Source: Isoetes taiwanensis (lineage: Eukaryota; Streptophyta; Lycopodiopsida; Isoetales; Isoetaceae). Taken from it: 64,000 bases of DNA. A program made the translations under genes and the position numbers. Shown piece after piece: positions 23,175 to 35,107 of the stretch; the first letter of the stretch is position 1, and each line of letters starts with the position of its first letter. Location of the stretch: assembly GCA_021234155.1 (NCBI GenBank), contig JAJEKV010000061.1, positions 2,195,950 to 2,259,949 of the forward strand. The letters run 5' to 3'. The notes beneath the pieces were generated by a model. The model made no database searches, was not told the origin of the DNA, and was given only the letters and a program-made list of their open reading frames with translations.

Positions 23175-23350
23175 TTGGCCATGAAATCTCCATCATTGTC
23201 CACGTAAATTGATGTGCAAAGTAGTGCTAAGAGCAGCTAATTTCAAGACCAAGTACTCATGTCAGCATGTCATGAAATCTCCATCAATGCCCAAGTAATT
23301 TGATTTGCAAAGTAGTGCTAAGAGCAGCTAGTCTCAAGACTCCTATGGAT
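23175..23350. repeat. Diverged direct duplication of about 95 bp
   Basis: CATGAAATCTCCATC... and AAAGTAGTGCTAAGAGCAGC occur twice, at about 23,175-23,250 and 23,270-23,350, within an intron of the DUF4200 fragment. Confidence 0.75.
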
Positions 23351-24105
23351 GGGCAATGTGGTCCGTTTCATTGTCTTATAAAGCTTACGTTTGAATTTGG
23401 TTTCTTTGTTAAATGGATTTCATGGAATATAACATGGGAAAAGACCAACTCTTGTGATAAAGATACTTTGAAGGCTTTATCAAACTAACTATTAAACTGT
23501 TAGAAGCTACTATCTATCTGTGTATATAAGCTTTGCAATTTGGGGTAACCACTTTTTAAAACAAACGTCATACAGAGATTTTCTGAGAGGATCATTAGGC
23601 ATTCTTTCAGCTCTCTGAAGACATTTATCAGCATTCCTTTATTCTTCACAACAGCCTGCTCAGCCCCAGGTGCACCAATAATCCCCAGGGTATTATGTTT
23701 TCGATCTCCTTATTGTAGCTAACTTATGTTCTATTATGTTCTATGCTTCTGCTACCACAAAGAGGAGTTATGTTTGAAGAAGCATAAAATGGAAACCCAA
23801 TACGAACCTGTAAAAATTTTGAAAAACAAATAAGAGAGTCCTGTAATTCATGATCCTTTATTCTCAAGTTTTCTTCTCGTTTTGTGAGCGCTTCATCCTT
23901 CCTACAGACAGAACAGATAAAGAATTCTGAAAAAAAAGGCAAGGCTCCAATTTGAAGAAAGACGTAAAGACTAGCTACCAAAATCAAAGCAAGGGAAAAG
24001 TGGCCCAATTGGAAAAACAATGTACCTTGCGACCTCAACCTTCTGGCGTTCAAGGGCTTCCTGGACTTGGTGCATAAGGCATTTTTTCTCGAGCAACCTA
24101 GACGT

Positions 24106-27100
24106 CTACCCTAGCTATAATCTGGCGAAGACCTGCCCATACCTGAAGCTTCAAGCGACTGGAAGGAAAAAAAGCAATAAAAAACTTAAGAGCCTAACTA
24201 TACAAGACCCAACGAAATAGGGTTGGATAGAGAGAAGCAGCGAAAGGGTGGAGATGAAGCTCCGTCGGATTTGCTGCAGCCGTGCTATCTGTGATTGCAA
24301 GAAAAATAAAACAAGAAAAGGACTGTGTAAAAGGTTGATAAGGGAGGAAGGCGAGGATGTGATGCCCTAATCAGAGCACATACCATTAAAAAACACAGGA
24401 ACAGACTGAATAGAAGTTTAGGAAGGAGCTTTAATTGGCGGTTGGTGTCTTGGTCCTTCCCAGATCCGTCAAGAGAAATCACAGGCTCGGCTCGACCTAA
24501 GGGTGCCGTGACCATTTCCATCTCCGTGTCCATTTTTTATCGAATTTCTAATTTCCCTGGCCGTAGATTTGTAAGAGCAGAGATCTGACGGTGGAAAATA
24601 AGGCACATCAGATTTTGATGAAGTGGAAATTACACGTGGATAGGCTAGAATTTGAGGAAAGGCTGTAGGCCCGGTAGGGCTGGTGTGCTAAAAAAAGAAC
24701 AGATAAAAGAAAGAAAGGATTCACCTGTTATGAAGGAGAGGCATCGAAAAGGGGCCAGCAAAAGGCGGCCAAACTATGACCTGCACACACCGAGTTCTCT
24801 GCATCTTTTCCTACAACCACAAAAATGAGTTAGAGGGCTGTAGCAAGCATTTCCGGAAGGAAAAAACAGAGTGACAACCAGCCACCATATTTGTATGAGC
24901 GATCGAACAAAAGTACAGCCCCAACCCTTCTTTATGTTGTATTACAGAAACAACAAAATGAAAAAACAAAATTCCAGAGTTCATACAATGCTAGGTGCAT
25001 CACCAGACCAACCTCGCTCAATGCGCCTCCATCAAGATTATTTCCCATCCTTAGCTGATTCGCACTTTCTAGGAGCATTGAATCGAGTCCACCGAACGTA
25101 AAACCCTTAGCCTTGTCGGTCCTTGGCCTCTGTTGTATCACATCATCCACCGCAGATGCATTGACAACCGTTTTTGCAATCCCATTAAAATGGTAGAGCT
25201 CAAGACCTTCTTGCACATTGAAGATTCATCATCCTTCAGCCCCCTCGCTCTTTTTTGTCAACTTGCGTAAGGTCTTGCCGTAAATCATTCCAAACAATAA
25301 TGTCTCCTCAAGCAAGAAATTGTCTACCATGTCCCGAGGCATCTTTACATTTGCTTGTGCCAATACTTCAAAGTGTAACTCCCCTCGCTAATAAAGCCAC
25401 CACCTCCACTCGATTGGATCACAAAGGCTCGGCAGATGCTTGCTTCTCCTCGATCTCAAGCTCATTTTCGGCGTGACATAAACAAAAGTGAGTGCCATCG
25501 CCGTAAGATAAGAAACGCTAGGCACCGGCATGAAAACAGAAAATTTTAAGCTCTTAGCAAAGCAAGCTTTTCCAGCCGCAACAGAGAAGCCGGACAACAA
25601 AAAGAATGAAGCTAAGCACCACCGCCATTACCGTAAGAGAAATAGGCAAGAAGAAAGTCAATGGAAATCGCGTAAGAGAAATCGGCTATGGTTTATGGTA
25701 ATCCGCAAAGCATAGAGCAGAGGAGCAAAACAAACCCCGAGCCATCTCCGTAAGAAAGATGAGCCACCACCGGAAAACGTAAGAAAAATCGCATGAAATG
25801 GAAGAGAATCGAGCTGAAGAGAATCGGCTATAGTTCAGAAAGCACAATAGGGGAGCGGGAAAATGATAGACCAATAAGAGCAAAGTACCTGGATCACCAT
25901 CTGGGCCGTTTATCTCTGCCAAATCCGGACCGTTGTTCAACCATTGAATGGGCCATTTTTCTCACATATATAATTTATCTTTATTTTTGAACTTATTGTT
26001 AAATGTTGAGTTGTCAATGATAAAAATGAATGATTGATTGTTTCATGCTTGAAGCAAAAGCTAGTTGTCAATGGAGCAAAAGCTAACATGATTAAGGGGG
26101 AAGGTTTGTTTAAATTCAAAAATTCCAATGGTTGTGAATAAGCCCTTTATTGAAGGTATGCATGTGGGATAATTCGAATCGGGAACAAGCCGCTTTTTCA
26201 ACGTAATGCCCGTGGGATAAACTCGAAAGCAATCGTTGTTTCCATCTATGGCTGCTAGGATCTTGCCTAAACCGCCTGAATGAGCAAATATAAGCACGAG
26301 AATGACGATAATGATACACTTGGAACCGCTTTGTTTTGTAAAGCAGTGAAGACAGCCAGAAGTGCTTAAGTTCTCAGCTCGAGCCCTTTAGCTACAGTAC
26401 CTCAATGGTTTAATGACTATGAATTGCTTCAATGGTTAAAGTTTCTATGGGAAGATAATTTAAATCAAAGGATTAGGGACCATAACTTGGCTCCTTTGAT
26501 TTCATAGAAAATTTCTTAACTTTCAGTGTTTCTTGAATACTAGAGAAGTTTGCATTATTGATCAAGGTGTCTCAAATTTGCTAGAAGGAAATAAGATCTG
26601 GTTGACTCTCATTTTCTATCACTTATGATAATTTATGTTCTACTACCGTTGGCGGGGCATCTTTCCTTATGGGTTCTGCTATGTTCAAGCCATATGGTCA
26701 TTGCCAACATGGTCGGGACACACACACTAGCCATCTTCCTAGTTGTATAAGCTCAAGAGTTCCGTATTTTTAATTCTCAATGAGTGCCCGAAAAATTTTG
26801 GGGACAACTCATTGAAATTGAAAATCTTCGAGCGAAGATATTTCTACAATGCAAACCATTCCCTATAGGATCTCAAAGTCATTAGGCTCATAAGTGCATT
26901 AACTCTAATTTGGCATTATGGTATCTATCATTTGGGGCGTGTTTTGATTTTTTGTGGCCATTAGATCATAGCACAATTTGGGGAGTATTCCCTATGGATC
27001 CATATGATCCGTCCGCACAAAGTCAAGATGGGGTCAAACAACCCCACGTTGACCCAATTTGTAAGGGGGCAATTAAAAATACAAATCCAATGGTTATCAT

Positions 27101-28055
27101 CCTCACATCAAGCATACAACACAAGCAGCATGCAATATAGCAAATTGAACTTCTCACAGCAAACCTTTCTTACTGGTATTTCTTCAGAGGAATTGAACAT
27201 CTATGTTTCACCAGAAGACAGAAAGAAATACATGCACAACAGAAAACAGAACAACACCGACAGCACTAAGTTGTTTCCTCAGCTTGAACCAATTCCTTGA
27301 GACAAGACAAGTAGCTTATATGTAATGTGTATCGTTTGCATATAAGCCATAGAAAAAAGATGATGCAAGCTCTCTCGATTGTCTCCTCTTCTCAATATTT
27401 ATCTATGCCATAGTATTCACTATATCAAGATTAAATTTTGCATATCATTTCTTTCAATATCTTTCCTTCTTGCCAGGTTTGCAAAGTAGCGACCCTGTGA
27501 GTTGTTCGAGGATTATTATATTCGCAATCGCACTTATAGCTTCAATTGCCTTTCCCTAGCATTCACTTATGACTTCACGTCAATCGGCAAGTCTACATAG
27601 ACTACCATTTGATCCAGACTTCTGTTATAGTTATAGTGTCTTAGAAGCCTAACATTAAGAATTGCAGCTCTAGGATGTGCCCAATAATTTCCACATCATT
27701 TCCTCTAGTTCGATAAATATCATTGTTGATACAAGAGTTAACTTCTCAAATAACTAATCCGTGATTTCGAGCTTTTATATTTTGTGTGCCAAATTTTGAG
27801 CCTTAATAAGCAATAGTCTCATCCAAATGAAAACAATATAATCCAAGGTTGTTGAGGCAGCCTTTCCTATCAGCGCTCCTCTGGGAGGGCAAATGCCAAT
27901 TCCCCCCCTCCGGGAGCTCAATTTTCCTATCCGACCGTTGAATCCGTCATTCAAGTAACCTGCTTCGAGCAGGCTCAAAAGAATCCAAGATTCGTCCAGG
28001 AGAACTTATCAAACCACGGCGCTCATGAGTTGGATCGCATAGAAAACCAAGTGTT
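24106..28055. other. Interior of the TIR element; weak coding candidates only
   Basis: At 24,932-25,216 (-) is an open frame with a coding look (KTVVNASAVDDVIQQRP) and no recognised family. About 25,490-25,800 has repeats of CGTAAGA-RAAATCG type. Near 26,780-26,820 an inverted CAATGAGT/ACTCATTG pair is seen. The 27,004-27,300 (+) frame is unrecognised. No confident gene. Confidence 0.35.
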
Positions 28056-28307
28056 TTGTCGTCGGGCAAGACAAAGGCTCTGGAATGGAGATTCGACTTC
28101 GCCATGTCGTCCGGAATGGCGAAATTACCCCAGGGACCAAGTTACATGGACATTTTTGGCAACGAAAGAAACACGAACCCTCTACATAGCAGTATTCCGC
28201 AGGCACCTCCTAGGCCAATTGACTACGAACGTGTTGGATATGAGCTACTTTGGTGCTTCTTGGAGAAGGGGTGGTCTTCTGCCCACGAAACTTGCTCCTC
28301 GGGGTAA
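28056..28307 (+). CDS. Hypothetical ORF in an inverted copy of the 820-bp unit
   Basis: The frame reads MSSGKTKALEWRFDF... and ends with IDYERVGYELLWCFLEKGWS and SAHETC. The minus strand of the last tandem unit (32,085-32,330) encodes a similar stretch (MPIDYKCVVNDLLWRFLERG), so protein-level similarity survives between inverted copies. I do not recognise the family. The surrounding DNA (about 28,085-28,400) is the reverse complement of the array unit at 29.8-32.6 kb. Confidence 0.35.
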   Translation: MSSGKTKALEWRFDFAMSSGMAKLPQGPSYMDIFGNERNTNPLHSSIPQAPPRPIDYERVGYELLWCFLEKGWSSAHETCSSG

Positions 28308-28616
28308 AGTCAACATTTTGAGTCCATTGGCAGAGTCAGTTCACAGTTCCGGAGTGAGAAAGTTGCTCGTCCATGGCCAGGGTTCTTTGGGAGAGGACCT
28401 TTGGGGCGAACTGCCTCCGAAAGGTTTTAAAGGTCCATCTTATGGCGTCAACACCCTCCCTCTACGTGATGACATTGTGCAAGATTTTGGTCGAATCTGA
28501 CTAGGATATAGCCTCCGAAACGTAAACCCTGTGTGTTGCTAGGTTATTGAAGGGTTTACGTTATGGGGGTCAAGTTTTAGTCGGTTGCAATTGGGTCATG
28601 GTTGAGAAGCTGCAAT

Positions 28617-29070
28617 TGGAGCCTAAGTGAGCCTGCATGGCATGTTTGAGCCTATGTGGCATGTTTGAGCCACCTAGGAATGTTGGAGCCTAGGTGGCAT
28701 GTTGAAGCCCACGTGGCATATTTGAGCCACCTTGGGAAGTTGAAACATAGGTGGCATGTTGGAGCCTGCGTGGCATGTTTGAGCACGTTGGAGCCTAGGT
28801 GGCATGTTTGAGCCATTTTGTCATGTTGGAGCCTAGGTGGCATGTTGGAGCCACCTTGGCATGTTTGAGCCTAGGTGGCATGTTAGAGCCACCTTGGCAT
28901 GTTGGAGGCCACGTGGCATGTTTGAGCCACCTTGGCATGTTGGAGCCTAGGTGGCATGTTGAAGCCCATGTGGCATGTTTGAGCCACCTTGGCATGTTGG
29001 AGCCTAGGTGGCATGTTGGAGCCCACGTGGCATGTTTGAGCCACTTTGGCATATTTGAGCTTAGGTGGCA
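28617..29070. repeat. 19-bp minisatellite array, left block
   Basis: Monomers such as GGCATGTTGGAGCCTAGGT and GGCATGTTTGAGCCACCTT alternate. Because 19 is not a multiple of 3 and the monomer lacks stops, long ORFs with 19-residue repeats arise on both strands; these are artefacts of the repeat. Adjacent monomers form GGTGGC...GCCACC hairpins. Block 28,617-28,905 recurs nearly unchanged at 34,056-34,345. Confidence 0.95.
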
Positions 29071-29790
29071 TCCGTCTTGACGCTCGAGATGTAAACCCTA
29101 GCAAACCCTAGGGTTTGATAGGGTTTACATTCCGGGATGTCTCGGCGACCCGTAGGGCCCGTGGATCGACGTGGAATACCCGCGGCCGGATTACCCTCAT
29201 GGCACTGGGAGACAGAGCCAAATTTCCCGGTGCAGCATACCTTTCGGAGACTCCCCTTCACAAGCCCCTTTCTAGTGAAGGGGAGTCTGGAAAAGCATGC
29301 TGCGCAGGGGGATTCGACCCCATCTCCGGGCATGGTCCCCGGAGCATACACAGAGAACTCCATGCAAAGTTTCGGATGTGTGAGTCTCCGTCTTGACGCT
29401 CGAGATGTAAACCCTACCAAACCCTAGGGTTTGATAGGGTTTACATTCTGGGGATGCTCCGATGACCCAGAGGGCCCAGGATCTGACGTGGAATACCCGT
29501 GCTGGATTACCCTCATGGCACTGGGAGACAGAGCCAAATTTCCCCTGCAAAGATACCTTTCGAGACTCCCTTCACAAGCCCCTTTCCAAAGAAGGGGAGT
29601 TTGGAAAAGCATGCCGTCGGTGGGGGATTTGACCCCATCTCCTGCATGGTCCCCGTGAGCATACACAGAGAACTCCATGCAAAGTTTCGGATGTGTTAGT
29701 CTCCGTCTTGACGCTCGAGATGTAAACCCTACCAAACCCTAGGGTTTGGTAGGATTTACATTCTGGGGATGCTCCTCTGATCAAGAGGGC
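29071..29790. repeat. Tandem units of about 315 bp with inverted AAACCCT cores
   Basis: Units start at about 29,071, 29,388 and 29,703 with CCGTCTTGACGCTCGAGATG. Each has a palindromic core built from AAACCCT...AAACCCTAGGGTTT...AGGGTTT and an internal hairpin near AAGCCCCTTTC...GAAGGGGAGT. ORFs on both strands are by-products. Confidence 0.9.
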
Positions 29791-32615
29791 CGTGGAACTT
29801 GTCCCCTAGGGTAATTTCGGCGCCCGGATGACATGGAGAGGTCGGATCGCCAATCCGGGGCCTCCTCCATGCCCCAAAATAAAAAACGTGGTCTAAACCC
29901 TGTCAGGGCCAACGGTGGCCATCCCAATCAAAAATCGAGGGTCTAAAGCTCACCCGAAAATACCGGGGATTTTCCTGTACGCTCGGGGCCACTTGGCAAG
30001 CCAGCTGGCTGAAAACCATGATTTTTTCCCGCCCCATGCATTAATCATGAATTTCCGGATCATAAACACAAAGAAAAGCGCAGATAAAAATCCGGGTCTC
30101 GAAAAAAGGTGAAATCTTGGCAAGATGTGCAGCATGACGCTGCACACGCAAGAGAAAATGCATTGGCAATAGAAGCACAAGCAGAGGCATGAGACGAAGC
30201 CCGAGCCAACCCCTTTCGGAGGCCACCGGCCCAGAACGCCCCATCGGGCGCTGGAGCTAGCTTTGCTTCTCCGTGGTCACATGTATACCACCTAGCAGTC
30301 CTAGTGCTGCTATTCTCACTTCGATCTTCTACCGTGGGCCTCGGGGTGACCCCAAGTATCTTGTTCTCGAGGCTAGTCCAAGCCAATGAGGGACGGCTGG
30401 ACCCCCACCGAATCGAAACCGGCTCGCCAATGGACCCTAACATCCCCATTACCTAGGAGACCAAGTTTCGGTGGCGTAAGACCACCCCTCTCCAAGAAAC
30501 GCCAAAGTAGGTCGCTTTACTACACACTTGTAGTCAATTGGCATGGAGGTGGATGCCAATACCTCCTAGTGGGGGTAAGTGATTGATCCCCCAGGAAAAC
30601 CGGTAGTGGAACATGTCCTCTAGGGTAATTTCGCCTCCAGCACGATGTGGAGAGGTCGGATCGCCAATCCGGGCCTCCTCCATGCCCCAAAATCGAAAAA
30701 CGTGGTCTAAACCACCGCCGGGGCCAACGGTGGCCATCCCAATCAAAAATCGAGGGTCTAAAGCTCGCCCCGAAAAATACCGGGATTTTCCCCAGACGCC
30801 GCGGCCACTTGGCAAGCCAGCTGGCTGAAAACCATGATTTTTCCCGCCCCATGCATTAATCATGAATTTCCGGATCATAAACACAAAGAAAAGCACGATA
30901 AAAATCCGGGTCTCGAAAAAGGTGAAATCTTGGCGGATGTGCAGCATGACGCTGCACACGCAAGAGAAAAATGCACCGGGCAATAGAAGCACAAGCGAGG
31001 CATGAGACGAAGCTTCCGAGCCAACCCCTTCCCGGAGGCCACCGGGTCCTGAACGCCCCACCGGGCGCTGGAGCTAGCTTTGCTTCTCCGTGGGTCACAT
31101 GTATACCACCTAGCAGTCCTAGTGCTGCTATTCTCACTTCGATCTTCTACCGTGGCCTCGGGGTGACCCCAAGTATCTTGTTCTCGGCTAGTCCAAGTCG
31201 GGGGGCGAGGACTGGGCCGACCCCCACTCCGGATCGAGAATTGGCTCGCCAATGGACCCGAACATCCCCATTACCTAGGAGACCAAGTTTCGGTGGGCGT
31301 AAGACCACCCTCCAAGAAACGCCAAAGTAGGTCGCTTTACTACACACTTGTAGTCAATTGGCATGGAGGTGGATGCCAATACCTCCTAGTGGGGGTAAGT
31401 GATTGATCCCCGGGAAAACCGGTAGTGGAACATGTCCTCTAGGGTAATTTCGGCGCCTCAGACGATGTGGAGAGGTCGGATCGCCAATCCGGGGCCTCCT
31501 CCATGCCCCAAAATCGAAAACGTGGTCTAAACCCCCGCCGGCCAACGGGTGGCCATCCCAATCAAAAATCGGGGTCTAAAGCTCGCCTCAAAAATACCGG
31601 GATTTTCCTGACGCCATGCCACTTGGCAAGCCAGCTGGCTGAAAATCAGGATTTTTCCCCGCCCCATGCATTAATTATGAATTTCCGAGCATAAACACAA
31701 AAAAAACACGATAAAAAAAACCGGTCTCAAAAAAAGGTGAAATCTTGGCAGATATGCAACATGACGCTGCACACGCAAGAGAAAATGCACCGACAATAGA
31801 AGCACAAGCGGAGGCATGAGACGAGCTTCCGAGCCAACCCCTTCCCGAGACCACCGGCCTTACACGCCCTACTAGGTAGTGGAGCTAGCTTTGCTTCTCC
31901 GCGGGTCACATGTATACCACCTAGCAGTCCTAGTGCTGCTATTCTCACTTCAATCTTCTACCGTGGCCTCGTGGTGAACCCCAAGTATCTTGTTCTCGCA
32001 GCTAGTCCAAGCCGAGGGTCGAGGACGGGCCGACCCCCACTCCTAATCGAGAACTGGCTCGCCAAATGGACCCTAACATCCCCATTACCTAGGGGACCAA
32101 GTTTCGTGGGCGTAAGACCACCCCCTCTCCAAGAAACGCCAAAGTAGGTCGTTTACTACACACTTGTAGTCAATTGGCATGGAGGTGGATGCTGAATACC
32201 TCCTAGTGAGGGGTAAGTGATTGATCCCCTGGGAAAACTCACCGTGGAACTTGTCTCCTAGGGTAATTTTGCCGTTCCGGACGACGCGGCGAGGTCGGAT
32301 CGCCAATCCGGGGCCTCCTCCATGCCCCAAAATCGAAAACGTGGTCTAAACCTTGTCAGGGCCAACGGCGGCCATCCCAATAAAAAATCGAGGGTCTAAA
32401 ACTCATCCGAAATACCGGGATTTTCCTATACTCTCGGGCCACTTGGCAAGCCAGCTGGGTGAAAACCAGGATTTTTCCCCGCCCCATGCATTAATTATGA
32501 ATTTCCTGAGCATAAACACAAAGAAAAGCATAGATAAAAATCCGGTCTCAAAAAAAGTGAAATCTTGGCGGGATGTGCAGATGACGCCAAGATACGCAAG
32601 AGAAAAATGCACCAG
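29790..32615. repeat. Tandem array of about 820-bp units, 3.4 copies
   Basis: The marker CTAGGGTAATTT occurs near 29,803, 30,619, 31,439 and 32,258. Every copy contains GAGGTCGGATCGCCAATCCG and CACTTGTAGTCAATTGGCAT. The fourth copy is cut at about 32,615 and joins sequence from the 315-bp unit (CCTTTCGGAGACTCCCCTTC). Copies differ mainly at G/C-rich spots. No conserved full-length ORF is seen across the copies. Confidence 0.92.
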
Positions 32616-32830
32616 CATATATACCTTTCGGAGACTCCCCTTCACAAGAAAGGGGCCACCGCCGAGGTGCCTGCCCGGTGTTTGCAGCACATCCAAGGTC
32701 CATATCACCATCATCTAGCCATGTCACCTAAAATTTGCCAACATCACCCAATGAAAAGACCAAAGATGGACATCTTTGGTTTTTTGGCCTAGTCAAAACT
32801 TGACCTTGCTTACTTGGCATGCCATGTCAC
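32616..32830. other. Junction between tandem arrays
   Basis: It contains a short piece of the 315-bp unit, then unique sequence with the hairpin ACCAAAGATG...CATCTTTGGT near 32,759-32,782. Confidence 0.6.
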
Positions 32831-34352
32831 CGCTTGGGGTGCCTAGGTGGCATGCTTGAGACTAGGTGGCATGCCTGAGCCACCTTGGCATGTTGGAGCC
32901 TGCATGGCATGTTGGAGCCACCTTGGCATGTTGGAGCCCACGTGGTATTATGGAGTCCACGTGGCATGTTTGAGCCACCTTGGCATGTTGGAGCCTAGGT
33001 GGCATGTTTGAGCCCACCTTGGCATGTTTGAGCCACCTGGCATGTTTGAGCCTGGGTGGCATGTTGGAGCCTAGATGGCATGTTTGAGCCAGCTAGGAAT
33101 GTTGGAGCCTAGGTGGCATGTTGGAGCCCACGTGGCATATTTGAGCCACCTTGGCAAGTTGGAGCATAGGTGGTATGTTGGAGCCCAAGGGGCATGTTTG
33201 AGCACGCTGGAGCCTAGGTGGCATGTTTGAGCCATTTTGTCATGTTGCAGCCTAGGTGGCATGTTTGAGCCACCTTGGCATGTTTGAGCCTAGGTGGCAT
33301 GTTGGAGCCACCTTGGCATGTGGGAACCACCTTGGCATGTTTGAGCCTAGGTGGCATGTTTGAGCCACCTTGGCATGTTGGAGCCCACGTGGCATGTTTG
33401 AGCCACCTTGGCATGTTTGAGCACGTTGGAGCCTAGGTGGCATGTTTGAGCCACCTTGGCATGTTGGAGCCACCTTGGCATGTTGGAGCCTAGGTGGCAT
33501 GTTGGAGACCACGTGGCATGTTTGAGCCACCTTGCCATGTTAGAGCCTAGGTGGCATGTTGGAGCCTGTGTGGCATGCTTGAGCCACCTTGGCATGTTGG
33601 AGCCCACGTGGCATATTTGAGCCAACTTGGCAAGTTGGAGAATAGGTGGCATGTTAGAGCCCGCGGGCATGTTTGAGCATGTTGGAGCCTAGGTGGCATG
33701 TTGGAGCCACCTTGGCATGTGGCATGTTGGAGCCCACGTGGCATGTTTGAGCCTAGGTGGCATGTTTGAGCCACGGTGGCATGTTGGAGCCTAGGTGGCA
33801 TGTTTGAGCCAACTTGGCATATTTAAGCCTAGGTGGCATGTTGTGAGCCACCTTGGCATGTTGGAGGCTAGGTGGCATGGTGGAGCCCACGTGGCATGTT
33901 TGAGCCACCTTGGCATGTTTGAGCCTAGGTGGCATGTTGGAGCCTAGGGTGGCATGTTTGAGCCCACCTTGGCATGTTTGAGCCACCTGGCATGTTTGAG
34001 CCTAGGTGGCATGTTGGGAGCCTAGGTGGCATGTTGGAGCCACCTTGGCATGTTGGAGCCTAAGTGAGCCTCAGCATGGCATGTTTGAGCCTATGTGGCA
34101 TGTTTGAGCCACCTAGGAATGTTGGAGCCTAGGTGGCATGTTGGAGCCCACGGCATATTTGAGCCACCTTGGCAAGTTGGAGCATAGGTGGCATGTTGGA
34201 GCCTGCGTGGCATGTTTGAGCACGTTGGAGCCTAGGTGGCATGTTTGAGCCATTTTGTCATGTTGGAGCCTAGGTGGCATGTTGGAGCCACCTTGGCATG
34301 TTTGAGCCTAGGTGGCATGTTAGAGCCACCTTGGCATGTTGGTGCCCACGTT
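32831..34352. repeat. 19-bp minisatellite array, right block
   Basis: The monomers are the same as at 28,617-29,070, about 80 copies. Higher-order blocks are visible: the 28,617-28,905 block is found at 34,056-34,345 and, with more changes, at 33,086-33,275. Long minus-strand ORFs here are repeat artefacts. Confidence 0.95.
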
Positions 34353-35084
34353 ATGCAAAAAAATAGGTGTTAAGTAATTGAAGTAGTTGAAGTAACTTGT
34401 GTTACATGGAATACTAGTATAAGAACATGTGATCGCACGTGCATCACATGTAGCAAATCAAGTACTGGCCCTACCACTATAAAGACCCGTGATATGGAAG
34501 GATAGGACATGTAGAGAATCAAGTACTCTTTCCTACTTCTATAAAGACATGTGAGAATAGAAGTATTACACATGTCATAATTCATGTATTCTTTCCTACA
34601 ATGCCTTAGCAAATAAAGTACTGGCCCTACTACTATAAAGACATGTGACATGGAAGCATATGACATGTAGAGAATCAAGTATTCTTTCCGACTTCTATAA
34701 AGACATGTGACAATAGAAGTATTACACATGTCGTAATTCATGTATTCTTTCCTACAATGCCTTAGCAAATAAAGTACTCTGTCCTACTACTATAAAGACA
34801 TGTGAATGGAAGTATAGGACATGTAGAGAATCAAATATTCTTTCCTACATCTATAAAGACATGTGACAATAGAATTATTAGACATGTAGAAATTCAAGTA
34901 CTCTTTCCTACAGTGGATTGTATTATAAAATGACATGTCACAATAGAAGAAACTACAAAACAACAGTGGATGTTTTAGTCCACTGAAAAAAGAACACCAT
35001 TATCGAACAAAACCATACCTTCACAAATCCACATGTAGGATTCTTTGAAAACAGGACATGTAGACCTACCAAAACTGATGTTTT
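34353..35084. repeat. Right subterminal repeat region
   Basis: Units with ACTATAAAGACATGTGA and CTTTCCTAC recur at about 78 bp, with a longer period of 156 bp (TACAATGCCTTAGCAAATAA at 34,597 and 34,753). ACATGT palindromes occur many times. It differs in sequence from the left subterminal region, which uses CACGTG. Confidence 0.8.
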
Positions 35085-35107
35085 CAACAGTGGACCAAAA
35101 ACCGGGG
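35085..35107 (-). repeat. Right terminal inverted repeat
   Basis: It reads CAACAGTGGACC...CCGGGG on the plus strand and is followed by TGA and then LINE sequence. Confidence 0.85.

Larger units (their letters stand above)
22592..24105 (-). pseudogene. CCDC42/CFAP73-like (DUF4200) flagellar coiled-coil gene fragment, four exons
   Basis: Four minus-strand exons splice in frame: 24,105-24,026 (TSRLLEKKCLMHQVQEALE...), 23,901-23,808 (KDEALTKREENLRIKDHEL... to SKFLQ), 23,001-22,933 (ENNVKRIRAEKKAVNEMKIR) and 22,672-22,592 (EAEIIRIETKITKLQQEK, then stop). All four acceptors end in AG and the first three donors begin with GT. The residue pattern (LLEKR..., KREE-L--KD-ELQ-SL--F-KFLQEND-KR-RAEKKA) is that of DUF4200 proteins, which sit on sperm and ciliary axonemes. 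Only about 100 residues of a longer protein are present; the last exon lacks a donor and ends in TGA. It lies wholly inside the TIR element, so it looks captured. Start and upstream exons were not found (a candidate first exon near 24,533 is unproven). Confidence 0.75.
19560..35107. mobile_element. 15.5-kb DNA-transposon-like element with terminal inverted repeats
   Basis: The ends are 23-bp inverted repeats with two mismatches (outer tip CCCCGRTTTTTGGTCCAC). TGA is duplicated on both sides (19,557-19,559 and 35,108-35,110). Removing the insert and one TGA rejoins the LINE ORF2 frame (NTL to SVQWP). I find no transposase. Contents are asymmetric subterminal repeats, a DUF4200 gene fragment with introns, and large tandem arrays at 28.6-34.4 kb. 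A 3-bp duplication fits CACTA-like or PIF/Harbinger-like elements, but the tip matches neither canonical end, so the superfamily is open. It is probably non-autonomous. Confidence 0.8.

Noticed and set aside
29061-31347. Numerous overlapping ORFs in the 315- and 820-bp arrays
   Set aside because: Frames are not kept between units and occur on both strands.
28652-33986. Long ORFs with MPPRLQHAKVAQTCHLGSN-type repeats
   Set aside because: They follow from a 19-bp monomer without stops in any frame; no protein family and no conserved start.
28617-34352. CRISPR-like array
   Set aside because: Repeats are directly adjacent, vary in sequence, lack unique spacers, and the context is a eukaryotic nuclear genome.
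34370-34768. 132-aa ORF with repeated YRSRKEYLILYM
   Set aside because: A by-product of the 156-bp subterminal repeat.
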